Positions 1 through 11,891 of a stretch of DNA of 64,000 nt are shown here, in pieces. Position 1 is the first letter of the stretch. Each line of letters opens with the position of its first letter. Source of the stretch: Sarcocystis neurona (taxonomy: Eukaryota; Apicomplexa; Conoidasida; Eucoccidiorida; Sarcocystidae). A model generated the notes under the pieces. That model ran no database searches. It was not told where the DNA came from and saw nothing but the letters and a program-made list of their open reading frames with translations. A program made the translations under genes and the position numbers. The stretch lies in the NCBI GenBank assembly GCA_000727475.1, contig KL647289.1:3050595-3114594 (forward strand). Direction: 5' to 3'.

Positions 1-3000
1 ACTCCACTTATGTGGACATTGTCGTGTAGACCGACTTCTGCTATTACGTACGAAGACGTGCACGAGTAGACCTTCTCGAATCCACATAGCGTGCGGAAGA
101 ACGCTATGTTCTCCAGCGTCAACCTTGACGATACATTTTGTTACGATGTCTCCGACATAGAAACTGCGCTCCGGTGGCAGACCTACGTCGGCTTTCGAGA
201 CGAACGTGCAAAAAGGTACACCTTTTTGTGTGTTGCACCCATGCACTGTGTCTGGTACGCGTAGCGTATATGGCGTCATCGCCGATATCGACTTGAAAAT
301 ATCATACCACTAGTTGTGAACGTCAACGCACTTGCGTCACAAATACGCGCACGCAGGTCACACCCTTCTACAGACCGTCGATTACACGTTGTAGAAGGCA
401 TCATTCGCCCTCGTCACTGTGGTGCACCCGTTCACTACTTGGTCTTTGATACGTATGCATGCTTGTTGAGCTGCGTACGCTTTCCCGCAGTATACGGCTC
501 GTCTCTTATTCTAGAAGCACAGGTGTGCTAATATTTATTCATTTTCATGCATCCTCAGATTCCACGTGCTCATCCACACGTGTATGTATACAAGTGTCTC
601 CAGGTCTACGTGCCACTCGGGACACTTCCCAAGCATTCCTTTTCCTTCTTAGTTGGGAAACTTTCTTGCCTATTCACCGTGTTCGCATGCCATCCCCTCT
701 AAGTCCCGTTTGGGCAGTCACAAGTGCATCTCTGTTACTGAGCGTGGCGAAGAGTTTAAAGTAGTGGATGGCTGGCACCTTGTTGTGGTTCCTTCCTGCG
801 GCGAATATATATCCATGCTTACACACCTACGTGTACCTCAAGAAGCATCGGTTCCACAGACGTGACAACCGACTTCTTGAGCAGACCCAGATGCTAGCTT
901 TCACGGTCGCCGACCAGTCACACAGAGAAGGTTTTGTCAGCTGCAAACACAAGCAGAGGACTGGTACGGCACACTGGTCGTCAAGCTCATCAGGACGTGG
1001 AGACGACGGAAGCGAACCTGACTAGTCGGACTGATGCAATGGAGCAGGCCCTTATTTCGGCGTTGCCTACAATCTCAGTGGCGGTCTAGTCGTGACACCA
1101 CAACAAGCACGAAGCATTGTAGATTGTTCCTTTTGCGAAGGCAGCGAGGTTCTGCAAGGCTTCTCCTTAATGTAGGTGTTCCCCATTAGGTATGTTACAC
1201 GAGATTGACATGCTTTTATTTCAAACCTATAACCTGTGCGTCGCTTAATTAGATCGTGCCCATATTAACCAAAAAAGTACTGCTTTCGTATATGCCACAA
1301 ACGAAACACCGTTGACGCCTTTCTAAGCTGACCTCGGTCGTTTGTACCAGCCAGAGAGGTGAAAGTATTCAAACGACGACTGAAGTGTACCAGCCTCTTG
1401 TGACTTACCACCTTTTATATTTTTGTAGGCCTACCTGAATAGTTACGTATATGTAAGAGAACTGGAATAGGGGCAGAATAGTTACGTCTATGTAGAAAAA
1501 CTGGAGCAGGGCCGTCGTCAACACCATCAACCTTTTACCCGACGTCTCTACGAATGCATGACTTTACACACCCGTACTGAAGTGGGCATATCCTCTCTAC
1601 CATCGCTTGTAAGCATCTTGTTACGTGTATCACTGGAGGTACCAGTATGTGGAAGCGCACTCAGGTTGGAACAGCCTCTGTTCAATAACCCTGCAGCCTT
1701 CTTCGTACGCCTTCCTACAAACGTGCACGCAATAGCTGAACCCCCCAGTCCCCCGTGTTATATGCCAGGTCCTCCCGTGGAAGACGTATCAAAAACAGCA
1801 GAGAGAAAAGGATGCGGCATTGGTTGGATATGATGCGCTGTGTGCATGATTCCAGAAGCACCTGGTAGGGTAGCACATACAAAGTATGAGGTGAATAATG
1901 TCCGGCATCCACAGTGTTATATTCTAAAAAGGCGAACCTACGAAGGCAGTAGCTCTTGATTATGTGACCTTCCCTCAACGTAGAGACAGCGTAGACGCAC
2001 TTGTGCAAGCAAGAGTATCCATGTAAAACTGAGACACGCCATCTCGTAGACTCGTGTCCAGCAGAGGCTTTCGCAAGTGTGGGAGTTACGGTACTGGCAA
2101 CAGGTACAACAGAAAAAGAGCAACAACCTTCAACTCTCATGTATGTTATCAGGTTTTGCCTGTTGGCGGAAAAGAGAACGAAGAGGAAATGGCATCTCGA
2201 AACGAAGGGGTGCGCTCCTTTTATTCGTATGTCTTTACAAAATTCGGAGAGCATCAGAGACGGCCGGCTAGCGCTCACCAGACGTCCGTCGTGTGTTGCT
2301 CCGATGCACGAAACACACAGTGCAGTGGACGTTTGAGCCCCGGCCATGCGACGTCATTCGCTTGTGAGCTGTTGAGCATCTCTTCGCGGACAGTAGTGTG
2401 GGCACGGTGAGATCGAATACGGCGCCCACTGTCCACGCTTCTCTCTTGTCTACATGGTCGTGACTTAGAATCCGGAACTGCACACGATGACAGGAACGTG
2501 ACAAATACTTTATATACGCCACCAGGAACGTTCAGCATGGAACTTGTTTACAACATGCGACGGAAACGTTGTAAGTCCTGGTTATTATACATTATGTTTC
2601 CACGAACGTTTGTACGGAAGTGCCGCTGAACGTACAGCACACCACACGATGTACCGCAGCTCAGCACACTGTCGCGTCGTTTATTCACCACGAGGATCTG
2701 CCCTAAGCTTTTTCCACGACTGGAAAAAAGGATTTCCGTACGCTCTCGAGTCTGCTTGACAAAAGTAGGCGCGGTAGGAAATCGCTGCACAACAGTCGGT
2801 GCCGAAGTGAGGCGGTTGACTGGGAAATGTCCGAGGAGCCCTATACGGCCGTCGTACGCGTGGATGCACGGATGACCGTCACTCGAGTGAGTTGAACAGG
2901 GATTCTTCGAGCATTCGCGTTACAATTCAATCATCTGTAAATGTCAGTATTGGTTAACGGAACACAGTGTCGTAACAGAGGGAGACCACAGCCTGACCTG

Positions 3001-4589
3001 CTGCGCGTACGGTTCGGTAACTTCATTCCGCTTTCATTATCAGCATGTTCGGGCGCGGAATGGATCCCGTTGCCGGCTGCGTCAAGACGACCCTGCCTGT
3101 AACAACCGTGTACGTCGCTGGCGATCTACGTGTCGCAGCTCCTTCAGATGTTTGGGAACTTCCTGCTCGGCGGATCGATTTTTTCGCCAGAAGCGTCAAC
3201 ATGGATGTCTAATGGCTATTGTCGGCATCGACCGTGATACGTGTAAATCGATATGTAACTCCACTACGTGTTTTGTGAGCGTGGGTATTACGCCATATTA
3301 AAATTAACTTTGAGTAAAACTGACCACGTCTTCGACAGCAAACCGAAATGCTTGAAATATCAGTGAAGAACACGCAAATATGCCTTCTCCCTATTTCCAT
3401 GTGTCCGATTTCTTGCTGCGGCTACGCTACAACGTCGTGGTACCGCAGATCAAGTCGCTTATTGCGCCAGCGTATCCTCCTTCGCCACTTCTGATGTATT
3501 GTTCGTGCTTCTCCTGTCTCACTAGCGAGCGTGCGTTGTTCAGCTTCTGCTCCCCTTCCTCGGTGCACTCGTGAAGCCGTATTATCCGTGAACCTACAGG
3601 GTCCCGTTTGTATGTATAGAGAGCAGAGCGTCTCTGCCTTCCGTATTCTGCTGTCGGCTGTGATACGTCACCCTGTTAATCAGTTGTTGTCATTTGCTCC
3701 CCAAGACTTCTTTCTCTACCGTCATATTGTCTCCTTTAGTGCTTTTAGAACCGAAGTGTGACGGTACACGGAAGCTGCGTAAACTTGCAGTAGGACTCCT
3801 CATATTACATTCACACTGTTTCTGCATGTGAAACCGCAGTGGTTTTGCGCATCCAGCTCAGCTGGTTGTGCATCTTCCGCATTTAGATTTTTCGTGCGTG
3901 TCACAGGGAGCAGTCGCTTTTCTGTATTTTTTTTGTGGACGGTCTTTTTGTTCGATCAGTGTTGCACTGCGTTTGCTTATTTTGTGCTCGGTACAGGAAA
4001 TGAGGCACTGCAGAGTACAGTATGTATATATATCTATGGTAGCTACGTAGTTGCAGACGAATACACGCAAGCATAGGTGTGTACGTGTCCGCGTGCTACA
4101 AGAGCTCAACGTTCCAGAGGCTGGCCCGCACCAGAGGACACAGCTTTCCTTCCTCCGGTACGGTCTTTTATGGCGTCCAGTCCTTCTTCTCGACAGATAC
4201 TCTCCTTTCTGTTGCTGCTGCCGCGTCGCATGCTGTTGCTGTTATGTGGTGTATCTCCTTAAACCAGCGAGGTCTGCGTGTAAAGAAGAAGCAGCGGCAG
4301 CGGGAGCACGTATTACCTCGCTCTCTCTGAGAAGCCGTGCAGGAGTTGCATACCCTCGCGTGTTCGTAGGCAGTAGCAGCTCCAGTGAGACCTGTGTAAA
4401 GTGAACAGGACTGAGTGGCAGCGCAGTGAGAAATGCGTCATTTTGAGCGACCTACAGGACATGTATCCGCAACAGCCTTAGCACGAGAGCGTATCACCGG
4501 AGCAAAAGTGATGACGTATATCTCTGCAGAAGCAGCAGAGTTGTCAACAGCTGTAGTAGGGGGAGAAATCTGACTAGCAAGTAGAGAGT
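1..4589. other. Intergenic, repeat-poor, no supported gene
   Basis: No reading frame here has a recognisable domain, a homopolymer run of the kind seen in the later genes, or a convincing exon bounded by a pyrimidine tract/AG and GT. The longest frame (minus strand, 1715-2347) has a random-looking composition rich in Cys, His, Ser and Arg. The DNA is mixed-composition sequence without trinucleotide tracts. The last few hundred bases presumably hold the promoter and 5' untranslated region of the CRAL-TRIO gene starting at 4590; an in-frame TAG at 4575 shows that gene does not extend upstream as an open frame. Confidence 0.5.
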
Positions 4590-7047
4590 ATGAGAGTAGC
4601 GGCAGCAGGGAGAGAAGGGGGGATGGGCACTTCACGTGAGAGAGACGGAACACTAGGAGGGGCAACAGCAGACGCGGCTGCAGGACCGCCTCCTCGTCTG
4701 CTGAAGTCGCCTCCTAAAGTCGAAACGTTACCCGCACACATATTTTCACCAGTAGAACGGGGCAAGATTCAGAGACTGAGACGCTTTCTCGATTCTCTGG
4801 AAATCGCCGATGAGGAGCCACTATCGTCGACGGCAGCAGAAGCACCGCCAAGGGCTGACGCCGCGGCATTGGCAAATGCTACAGAGGTGACAAACGACGA
4901 TAGCTGCTGGCATGATGTGATCGAGGAAGATCCTGCAGGCGAGGCCACAAGTACTGCACGTGCGCCGTCTCGGTCGTCTTCGCACCCTGCTACCCATACC
5001 AGCGACACTTCCGGTGTTGAGACTGCTTCCTCGGCTAGTGATGCTACATCGACCGGTGGCTCAAAAGTGTTGCCTGTTTCTGCTGATCCTGCTGCTGCGC
5101 CTAGTAAGACTGCTCATGCAGAAGGTGCTACGCCATCTTCAACGTCGTCTTGGTTTAGCTGGAATTTCTTAAGCGCGAGAGAGGTTTCTGCTGCCGCTGC
5201 TGCGTCTCCAACTACTGAGCAGAAGGCGACACCAGCCGGCTCAGGAGACAGCGCGGCGCATGTGTACGTGGCTGACGCGAAAAGCGAAAAACAGAAACAG
5301 CAAGCGCAGCAGGAGCAGGAACAGGAGAAAGAGCTGAAGCTCTTCTGGGAGGAGGTGTTATGGCTGGAAGACGACTTGATCCTGGCGAGGTATTTACGCA
5401 GTTACGGCTGGGATGCAGAAGAGGCACGGAAGCAGCTGCTGCGCACACTGCTCTGGAGGAGGCAGGAAAAACCACAGCACGTTTCTCCTAATCAAGTGGC
5501 AAGTTTTGCCCGCAGAGGAAGTGTCTACCGCAAGGGATTCGACATTTACGGCAGGGCAGTCGTCTATTTCAAGTAGGTTTCAAGGTGGGCCGAGCCTCTG
5601 CTTCCGCGGTGCGAACACCCGTATTCAGTCAGGAGGGGCCGTGCGCCCACCTGTGCGCGTGCAAAGAAGTGAGCACACTCGTCTGCACACGACGACGGAC
5701 GGGACCTTGGGCCCATGCCTGTTTCCATACTCGCACCTACATACGGGAATACACGTATGCGTAGGTGCCAGTTAGTGGAACCATACGCGGAAGTCTTCGT
5801 TGTATAAAAGGTTTTGGCCCGCTATGCCATAGCACCTGATTTACGTGTGGACGCGTGTACGTTTGAATACGTCTATGTGTGCGGGTATATATATGTACAC
5901 ATAGAATTGCTCGTAGCTACACGTATCCACGTACACCTGGATATGCGTGAGCGCGTGCCAATAAACAAGTTTTCATCTTTCTTTGTTCTCTCCAGTCTCC
6001 TGCGTGCTGGTCGTGTTTTCTGTGGTCTATGTTCTGCCCGTGCTCTATTGCCATTCCAAAGACTTCACGTAGCCTGCATCGTTTTGCTGCTGCTCCATAT
6101 CACTGTTTCTGCGCGCATTTTCTCTGGTGGACCTGTACCTCTTCGTCACGACAGTAGAGCTGTGTGCCTTTGTCAGCCGCTGGTTCACTTTCATTCGTTT
6201 TATGTGCAGTAGGCTTCGTCTCTTCTACTGGTCGTGTTCCCTGGTCAGTGCCTAGTAGGGCACGTGCTTGGTCGGTGTTCTACTGTGCTGCTCCGGTACG
6301 TCGCATTTCTGCTGGTGCTGCTGCAGACCTGGACGAGACTCCTCTACTGGGTCCCACCTTTTCCAGCGGTACGTGGTGTACACAATTGAAAGAGCGCTAG
6401 AGTCGCTAGACAGAGAAAAAGGAGTAGATCAGCTCGTATTTGTAGTGGATTTCTCCGAGTGGGGGATCATGCAGATTCCTCGAACAGAAGTTTCTCGAGA
6501 AATTGTCACTATTCTCAATGATCACTATACTGACGTGCTTGCTGCTGCCTTCATCGTAAATGCACCAAGCTACTTTGATCCTATTTGGCGTCTGGTCTCT
6601 CTCATGGTGCACCCGGACACGGCAAAGAAAGTCATCTTTGTTCACAAGACACAAGGAAGCTGTCTGCAGACACCACTAGGAACGGAGAGCCATAGCAGTC
6701 GAGGAGACTGCAATGGCAGCGGTAGCCCGGAGGGGGACTCTACGGCCAGTGGCAGCACTCAGGGAGAAGAGACTCCTGTCAACGTGCTGCGCCAGTTAAT
6801 TCCGTTCCCCTTTCTGGAGCGGTGCGTGGGTGGGGAGTCTCCACTCGATTACGACCACGACGTATACTGGCAAGCGGAAAAAGAACAGTTTCTTCAGCAG
6901 TCTATACACCGCAGACAGCAGCGCCAGGCCCTCCAACACGCCGTCCGCAGACGGCGCAAACTTCAGCAGGAGCAGCACTGCCAAGACACTCCTGCGAGCG
7001 GACCTCCTGTTCTGGGGGGGGACATTGCTACTGCTGCTCTTCTATGA
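4590..7047 (+). CDS. CRAL-TRIO (Sec14-like) domain protein, two exons
   Basis: Proteins of this family bind and move phosphatidylinositol or other lipids between membranes. I read exon 1 as 4590-5572 and exon 2 as 6327-7047, joined across an intron with GTAGGT donor and CTGCTGCAG acceptor. The join is in phase and gives 567 residues. Residues 1-245 are a low-complexity Ala/Ser/Thr/Glu-rich leader. A CRAL-TRIO N segment follows (DDLILARYLRSYGWD, about 255-270), then GRAVVYFK joined to PGRDSS, and then the lipid-binding core: RYVVYTIERALESLD, LVFVVDFS, VNAPSYFDPIWRLV and KKVIFVH. Family members commonly show the same order: a GRPV-type strand, a VYT-ERA helix, and a D-S-W/G strand. The start is the first ATG after an in-frame TAG. 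A Ser/Gly insertion (about residues 440-475) and a basic Gln/Arg tail follow the core. The stop lies just after a run of eight G, so the C-terminus may be affected by a length error. Ligand and location cannot be told. Confidence 0.85.
5573..6326 (+). other. Intron of the CRAL-TRIO gene
   Basis: This 754-bp interval separates the two CRAL-TRIO exons. It opens with GTAGGTTT and ends with CTGCTGCAG. Removing it restores one frame between the GRAVVYFK strand and the PGRDSS...RYVVYTIERA segment, which is the order expected for the domain. An alternative acceptor at 6361-6366 (TTTTCCAG) would break the phase. The intron has stops in all frames and short TA-rich stretches near 5880-5900. Confidence 0.75.
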
Positions 7048-8856
7048 GACTAGGTGTGGAGCGGCAGCGTGGCTCACACGGAGGTTGAGTTCTCGTGTAG
7101 CCGTGTTAGTTGTGTCAATCCACCACACGCATCAGCAGTCGCGGCCTGCCGTTGCTGCCGTCTCTGCCACCCAGCACCGGATGGCAGCGGCTGCGGACAA
7201 CTTAAACGCGACCACGTCAACTACAAGCGGCGACTATTCGTGCTTTTTTTGGTTCTGGTTGATCGCAGCGGGAATTTCGAAACAAAATGTGTTGCGGGTG
7301 TTGCTCTTCTCTTTGGTGTACGGGCGGAGGAGGCGGAAAGCACCGACAGCCCCGTGTATGCAGCACGAGCCGGTGCGGAGCACGTGCGTGTGGGCGATCA
7401 CCACTACAGTTCACACGAATTAGCGGAAGAAATCAAGCCTGCATGGACACCAGTATGGACAGCATAGGAGGAGCACTGCGGAACTGTGTTCCTGCGGCTG
7501 CATGTGTAAAGACATTCCCGTAGCAGTGCCGTAAGGAGAAGTGATGATTCTTGCAGAGTTGAATGCACACGGGAAACGTGGGACGCGACGGTGGAGCACA
7601 GAACTTTACACAGAGCAGCGCAGACGTGAACTAGACGAGGGGTTTATTGCATACGTGTCTCTCCAAACCAGCTTATGCATGTTGAATGCGCCTGCGTGTA
7701 CGCACACCGCAACTTGTGTCGGGCTGAGCGTGTGTATGGACATGTATCTAGGTATATTCATACACTTGTGTGTAGTATAAATATGTACACCGAGAAGGCT
7801 GCGTAGGACAGCTTTTTGGTAATACTGAATGTGAGCACGTACATTGCCCCAAGGTGCGAAAATATTTATGTACGTGCTTGTAACTCTGAACGCACGCCAA
7901 TGTGTTGAGAGACTGATTTAAACGTGGGTCATAAGGAATTAATGCGGATAACGAAACACGTCTGTACACAAGCGTATGTGCGTGTATTATTTATAAGTTT
8001 AGATGCATGCACGAGTGGCCGCGCGCGCTCGCGCTGGGATATTCATCGCCTCACGCGGCAGCCGTAGCCAAGAGAAAAGATGCATTTGTGATGTTGCAGA
8101 ATGTGTTTCAGGGCTAGGAGCCGTTGCGAGCAAAACAGGGACGCATCGAAATAAGAACACTTGCATAAGTTTTCGAGATGTGCGTAGCTGCACATGCACC
8201 AGACACACGTACGCTGATGAATACTTGCGTACTCTTTGTGCGCAACACAGAGCGAGCGTTGATTCAAACTTAAATGCATGTTTTTTCACAGTTGCTCGAG
8301 CTCCGTTACTGGAAGCGTGCACACGCGAAAAGAATTCCTGCGTATCTACTGCCACGTACGCATAACGCTGCAAGGACTCGTCCGAACACTCCTCAACACT
8401 ACAGTATGTAGTCAGTCTATCTGTGAGAGCGCAACTCTATGGACAGTGTACGAAAGGGGTGTCCACGCGTAGGACTCAGCCGCGTACTTTAACCGACCAT
8501 ATGCACGTTAGATACGGGATCGAGAAGAACTTTTTTACGTTTTCAAGCTTTTTACAGGAAAGCAACGCAGTGTGATTGTGCACGAAGGCATACGTAGCTG
8601 GTGGTGCGTGAGAGCAGCACCTGTGCGTATCCCCAGAGTGTCAGAAGCATACGAAGGCAGCTCTTTATGCATGCAGGTACAGAGGATGTACGCACGTGGA
8701 AATATAGCTCTGCCTGCGAAACAAGGCCGCCAGTTGATGCAGCAACACGAAATGGCGTGCACCTAAGAAAGACCGACGCAACTGGACAACAAAGGCTAAT
8801 CGAGAGAATCTTCACGCAGTCACTAACGCAGTTCCCCCCGCCTACCATACACAGAG
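7048..8856. other. Intergenic; possible missed tail of the CRAL-TRIO gene at its start
   Basis: Up to about 7423 one + frame, reached only by shifting one base at the G8 run before 7020, is open. It contains two hydrophobic stretches (near GGTLLLLLFYE and SCFFWFWLIAAG) and a basic tail. A second + frame (7054-7467) is also open. I cannot show that either is translated. Between about 7500 and 8856 I see nothing but short frames and TA-rich spacer near 7780-7900. Confidence 0.35.
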
Positions 8857-9386
8857 ATGCTGAAGAGAAGTGACGGCATTTTCTGGGATGTGAGTAACCT
8901 CTTCTCCCTGTCCCCCAATGCAGCATCGTGCGTCAAAGCTGCAGGAATTTGCACAGGACTCTCTCCAACGCTGCATCCACAGTGCCCAGTGTCTGCAGCA
9001 GCGGCAACTACTAGCAACCGCCTTATCACGAACTTCTACCTTTGTTCCGAGCAGGTCGTTTTTGCAGCCCGACGTTTACCGCTGGCCTCTTTGTGTGGTA
9101 CGTCGTCGCGAGACGCACTAGCTGAACGCCATATGTGGAGGAATTACGAAGGGCGATAGTCTGGCTGCCCTTGCATGTGCCGAAGCAACACCTCTCGCGA
9201 TCTGAAGGGATTTTTCAGCACCAACAACAGTTGCTGCAGTCACACTCATGTGCGCCAATCGTGCAACAGCGGGTGGTGCGTGTGCAACTCGTCCTGTCTG
9301 CTGCCGTAGGAGACACGTGCATCCCTCCAAGGACGGATTTGCTGCCGCAGGAATACATTCCACTCTGGAGAAACACGTACACCTAA
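8857..9386 (+). CDS. Hypothetical protein, 150 residues, three exons with very short introns
   Basis: Not recognised. Proposed exons are 8857-8889, 8924-9097 and 9141-9386, all joined in phase 0. The first intron (34 bp) begins GTGAGTAACC and ends in a textbook pyrimidine tract plus CAG; the second (43 bp) begins GTACGT and ends GTGGAG. The start is an ATG at 8857 with an in-frame TAA about 30 bases upstream. The product is soluble-looking, rich in Gln, Leu, Arg and Val, with segments SKLQEFAQDSLQRCIHSAQC, FLQPDVYRWPLCV and EYIPLWRN and no homopolymer run. It has no signal peptide and no membrane segment. It could instead be the end of a longer gene if the CAG before 8857 is an acceptor, or the reading could be a coincidence. 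Further short + frames at 9409-9654 may be extra exons. Confidence 0.45.
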
Positions 9387-11429
9387 GAGCAGCCCATGTG
9401 ATTACCTTTTGAGCGCCCAAGTACCCCTTCAGGTGAACTCTGGGTACAAGTGTACTAAAACTGCCACAAGCAGGCGGCCGTTCTTTGAGAAAGGCCTGAA
9501 CTGTGTTGGTTTTTCTACTAACGTTGTTGCAGTTGTCCAACTGCTGTTACGGATGCAGATGTCTCCCCTACATATGAGGCTCGGGATGCCTTCTTTTTGC
9601 TTTTGCTGTACGTACTACTGCTGCAAAAATTGGGTCTGGTGTTACCTTAGGTAAAGCCATCTCAGCCACTATTTTCGTCGGCGTAAGTCATGCTTATCAC
9701 CGATGGATGTCCTGGACTCATGCTCATTCCTTGTGCTAGCCTTCACTGTTCGTATTTTCGCACCTGCTGACGAAGCCTCTAGCAACTGCAGCACGCTCCG
9801 GATTCGCACTACTACTGTAATAGAACTAGGGGCATATGACAGGAAGTACGCCATGAACAACAACCCTGACGCCCGTGAGTTGTAGGAGACACGGCCGTAG
9901 AGCAAGATGACTTGTTAGCCATCGGCGGACAGGACAGTGACGAACGGCGACCAGCAGCTGATCCTGCAGCAAGGAGACAGTATTTGGGAAAATCGAGACG
10001 CCGACGCAGCGGGCGTCTTGCTGTGATGTGGAGTGTGATTTCGTGTTAGATGTCATCTCCTGCATCTTCCACATGCATGGGTGAAATAAAGTTGTGCTGG
10101 GCAACCTGGAACCCGCATTCTCCTCATTGAATGAAGGGCTGCAATGAAACACCACAACTCAGAACTAGTCGATGGGTATACAGGTGATCCTTCGTGTAAT
10201 GACTTGTTTGTGTCTACGTACTGCCCTTCCGACATTTTCTGTGCATGCACTCTTGTAACGCGTTTACCAGCAGTCATTGCTTGCGGCCTCCAGCGTCTTT
10301 GCGTGCGCATTTTCAACTAGACCCATCCCTCCGGGTCAACGTGTTGCATAAGGGTTATACAGAACGAAGCGCACACTTCGTGTGCGGCAACGTGCGTAAA
10401 GGTAGACTTCTCTAACCTATTGCTTCATGGTTGTATGCTTGCAACCTTTGTGTCCACGTGTGCCTGTAAGGCTTCCAGTTCAGTTAACTCAGACGCCTGC
10501 CCACGCATGCGTGCAACGAGTTTTTGCGAGTCACCAGCCTTTCGCAAAGGCGATTGCTGTTTCTTTTCCAACGTCACGAATAGCAAACATGGCATAAGAC
10601 AATGCAGAAAGTAGACGGCCGTACACAGGCTGGTGTGCATCTACTTGAACTCCACAGTCCCATTATACTGCTCTGCATCCAATTGTCTGTGACGCGCACG
10701 CGTGTGGGCTACGTTTAAATACACGTTTTCCCCTGTATGCGGATTCGATTCACACTGCGGACTTCAAATGTGATAGTCCCTGTTTAGTGTGGAGCCGCAT
10801 GCTTTGACGAGTATGTCGGCTAGGTGACGCGTGCACGTACTTCACTCTTTCAAGGCATATGCGGAATTTTCGACAAAACTGATATAGACGCTAAGATAAA
10901 TAGGTATACTCTGCCGAAAGTACTGCCCGCGTTGTCAGCAGCACCGATGGATACTGAGAGAGGTACCGCCATAAACACTGTATGCCGCGCAGGACACTAT
11001 CAGAGAAAAATGCTGGTGGAGGTACTTCCTAAAACAGCGGAGACCAGGGTTTTGCCTCGACAGTTGAAATAAGGGCACGGCAGTGGGATACCATCGAAAA
11101 GAGGTATTCGCTGCGGAGTCGGGTCTTGAGGAATGTGTAAACGCGCGTACGCTCGCGCCCACTTCTCACTGAATTGCGCCCCACCGGGAGTGTTTATAAA
11201 ATACTGGGTATGAAAAACGTATTACGCGGTAGTCTCCCACAGCACGCGAAGTCCTAGCAAGTAACCCGATAGATGTGCTGCATTCACAAATGCGTTACTG
11301 CCACTGAAAAAACTTCAGTATTCACGAAGTGGACGCACGCAACCACATGCATTTGACTTCTAGAGGTGCCACCGCCAGTCGAGTCCACGCAGCGCGGTGG
11401 TTGTCCTCAGAAGGCAGTGACGCTGCACA
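9387..11429. other. Intergenic, no supported gene
   Basis: Only short frames without domains are present. A + frame at about 9460-9654 and a minus frame from an ATG at 10310 down to 10053 have protein-like composition, but they lack length, splice evidence or similarity that I can name. The sequence is repeat-poor. Confidence 0.4.
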
Positions 11430-11891
11430 CGCCCTTACCAATGAAAAACCGGTCAAACACCTGGATGCATAAGCGCGCAGGCTGTCCACTTGATCTGCAC
11501 ACGCACAGTAAAGGTTGAACGCGCGTGCATCTGTTTGACATTGAACAATAAATCAAAGGCATTATACACTGAAACAGACACTGGTATGGACACGTGGTTC
11601 AAAACTGCTGAACTGGCAATACCTAGAAGCAACGAAAAACGTAATAAACAAAAATTTCCACGCCCTTACCAATGAAAAACCGGTCAAACACCTGGATGCA
11701 TAAGCGCGCAGGCTGTCCAGTTGATCTGCACACGCACAGTAAAGGTTGAACGCGCGTGCATCTGTTTGACATTGAACAATAAATCAAAGGCATTATACAC
11801 TGAAACAGACACTGGTATGGACACGTGGTTCAAAACTGCTGAACTGGCAATACCTAGCAGCAACGAAAAACGTAATAAACAAAAATTTCCA
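11430..11891. repeat. 231-bp direct tandem duplication, two copies
   Basis: Copy 1 is 11430-11660 and copy 2 is 11661-11891, abutting head to tail. Each begins CGCCCTTACCAATG and ends AAACAAAAATTTCCA. Reading them side by side I find two differences: CCACTTG against CCAGTTG near the start, and CTAGAAG against CTAGCAG near the end. Each copy carries the same 60-70 residue + frame. The near identity implies a recent duplication, or an assembly duplication of one copy. No inverted ends, target-site duplications or transposase are visible. Confidence 0.9.

Noticed and set aside
1715..2347. 210-codon minus-strand open frame
   Set aside because: Composition is like translated random DNA (many Cys, His, Ser, Arg), with no domain, no repeat and no splice or start context; the + strand is equally open in overlapping frames.
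10053..10310. 85-codon minus frame from an ATG
   Set aside because: Short, no motif, no neighbouring exons.
11430..11891. Transposon or insertion sequence
   Set aside because: Direct tandem copies without inverted ends, target duplication or transposase.
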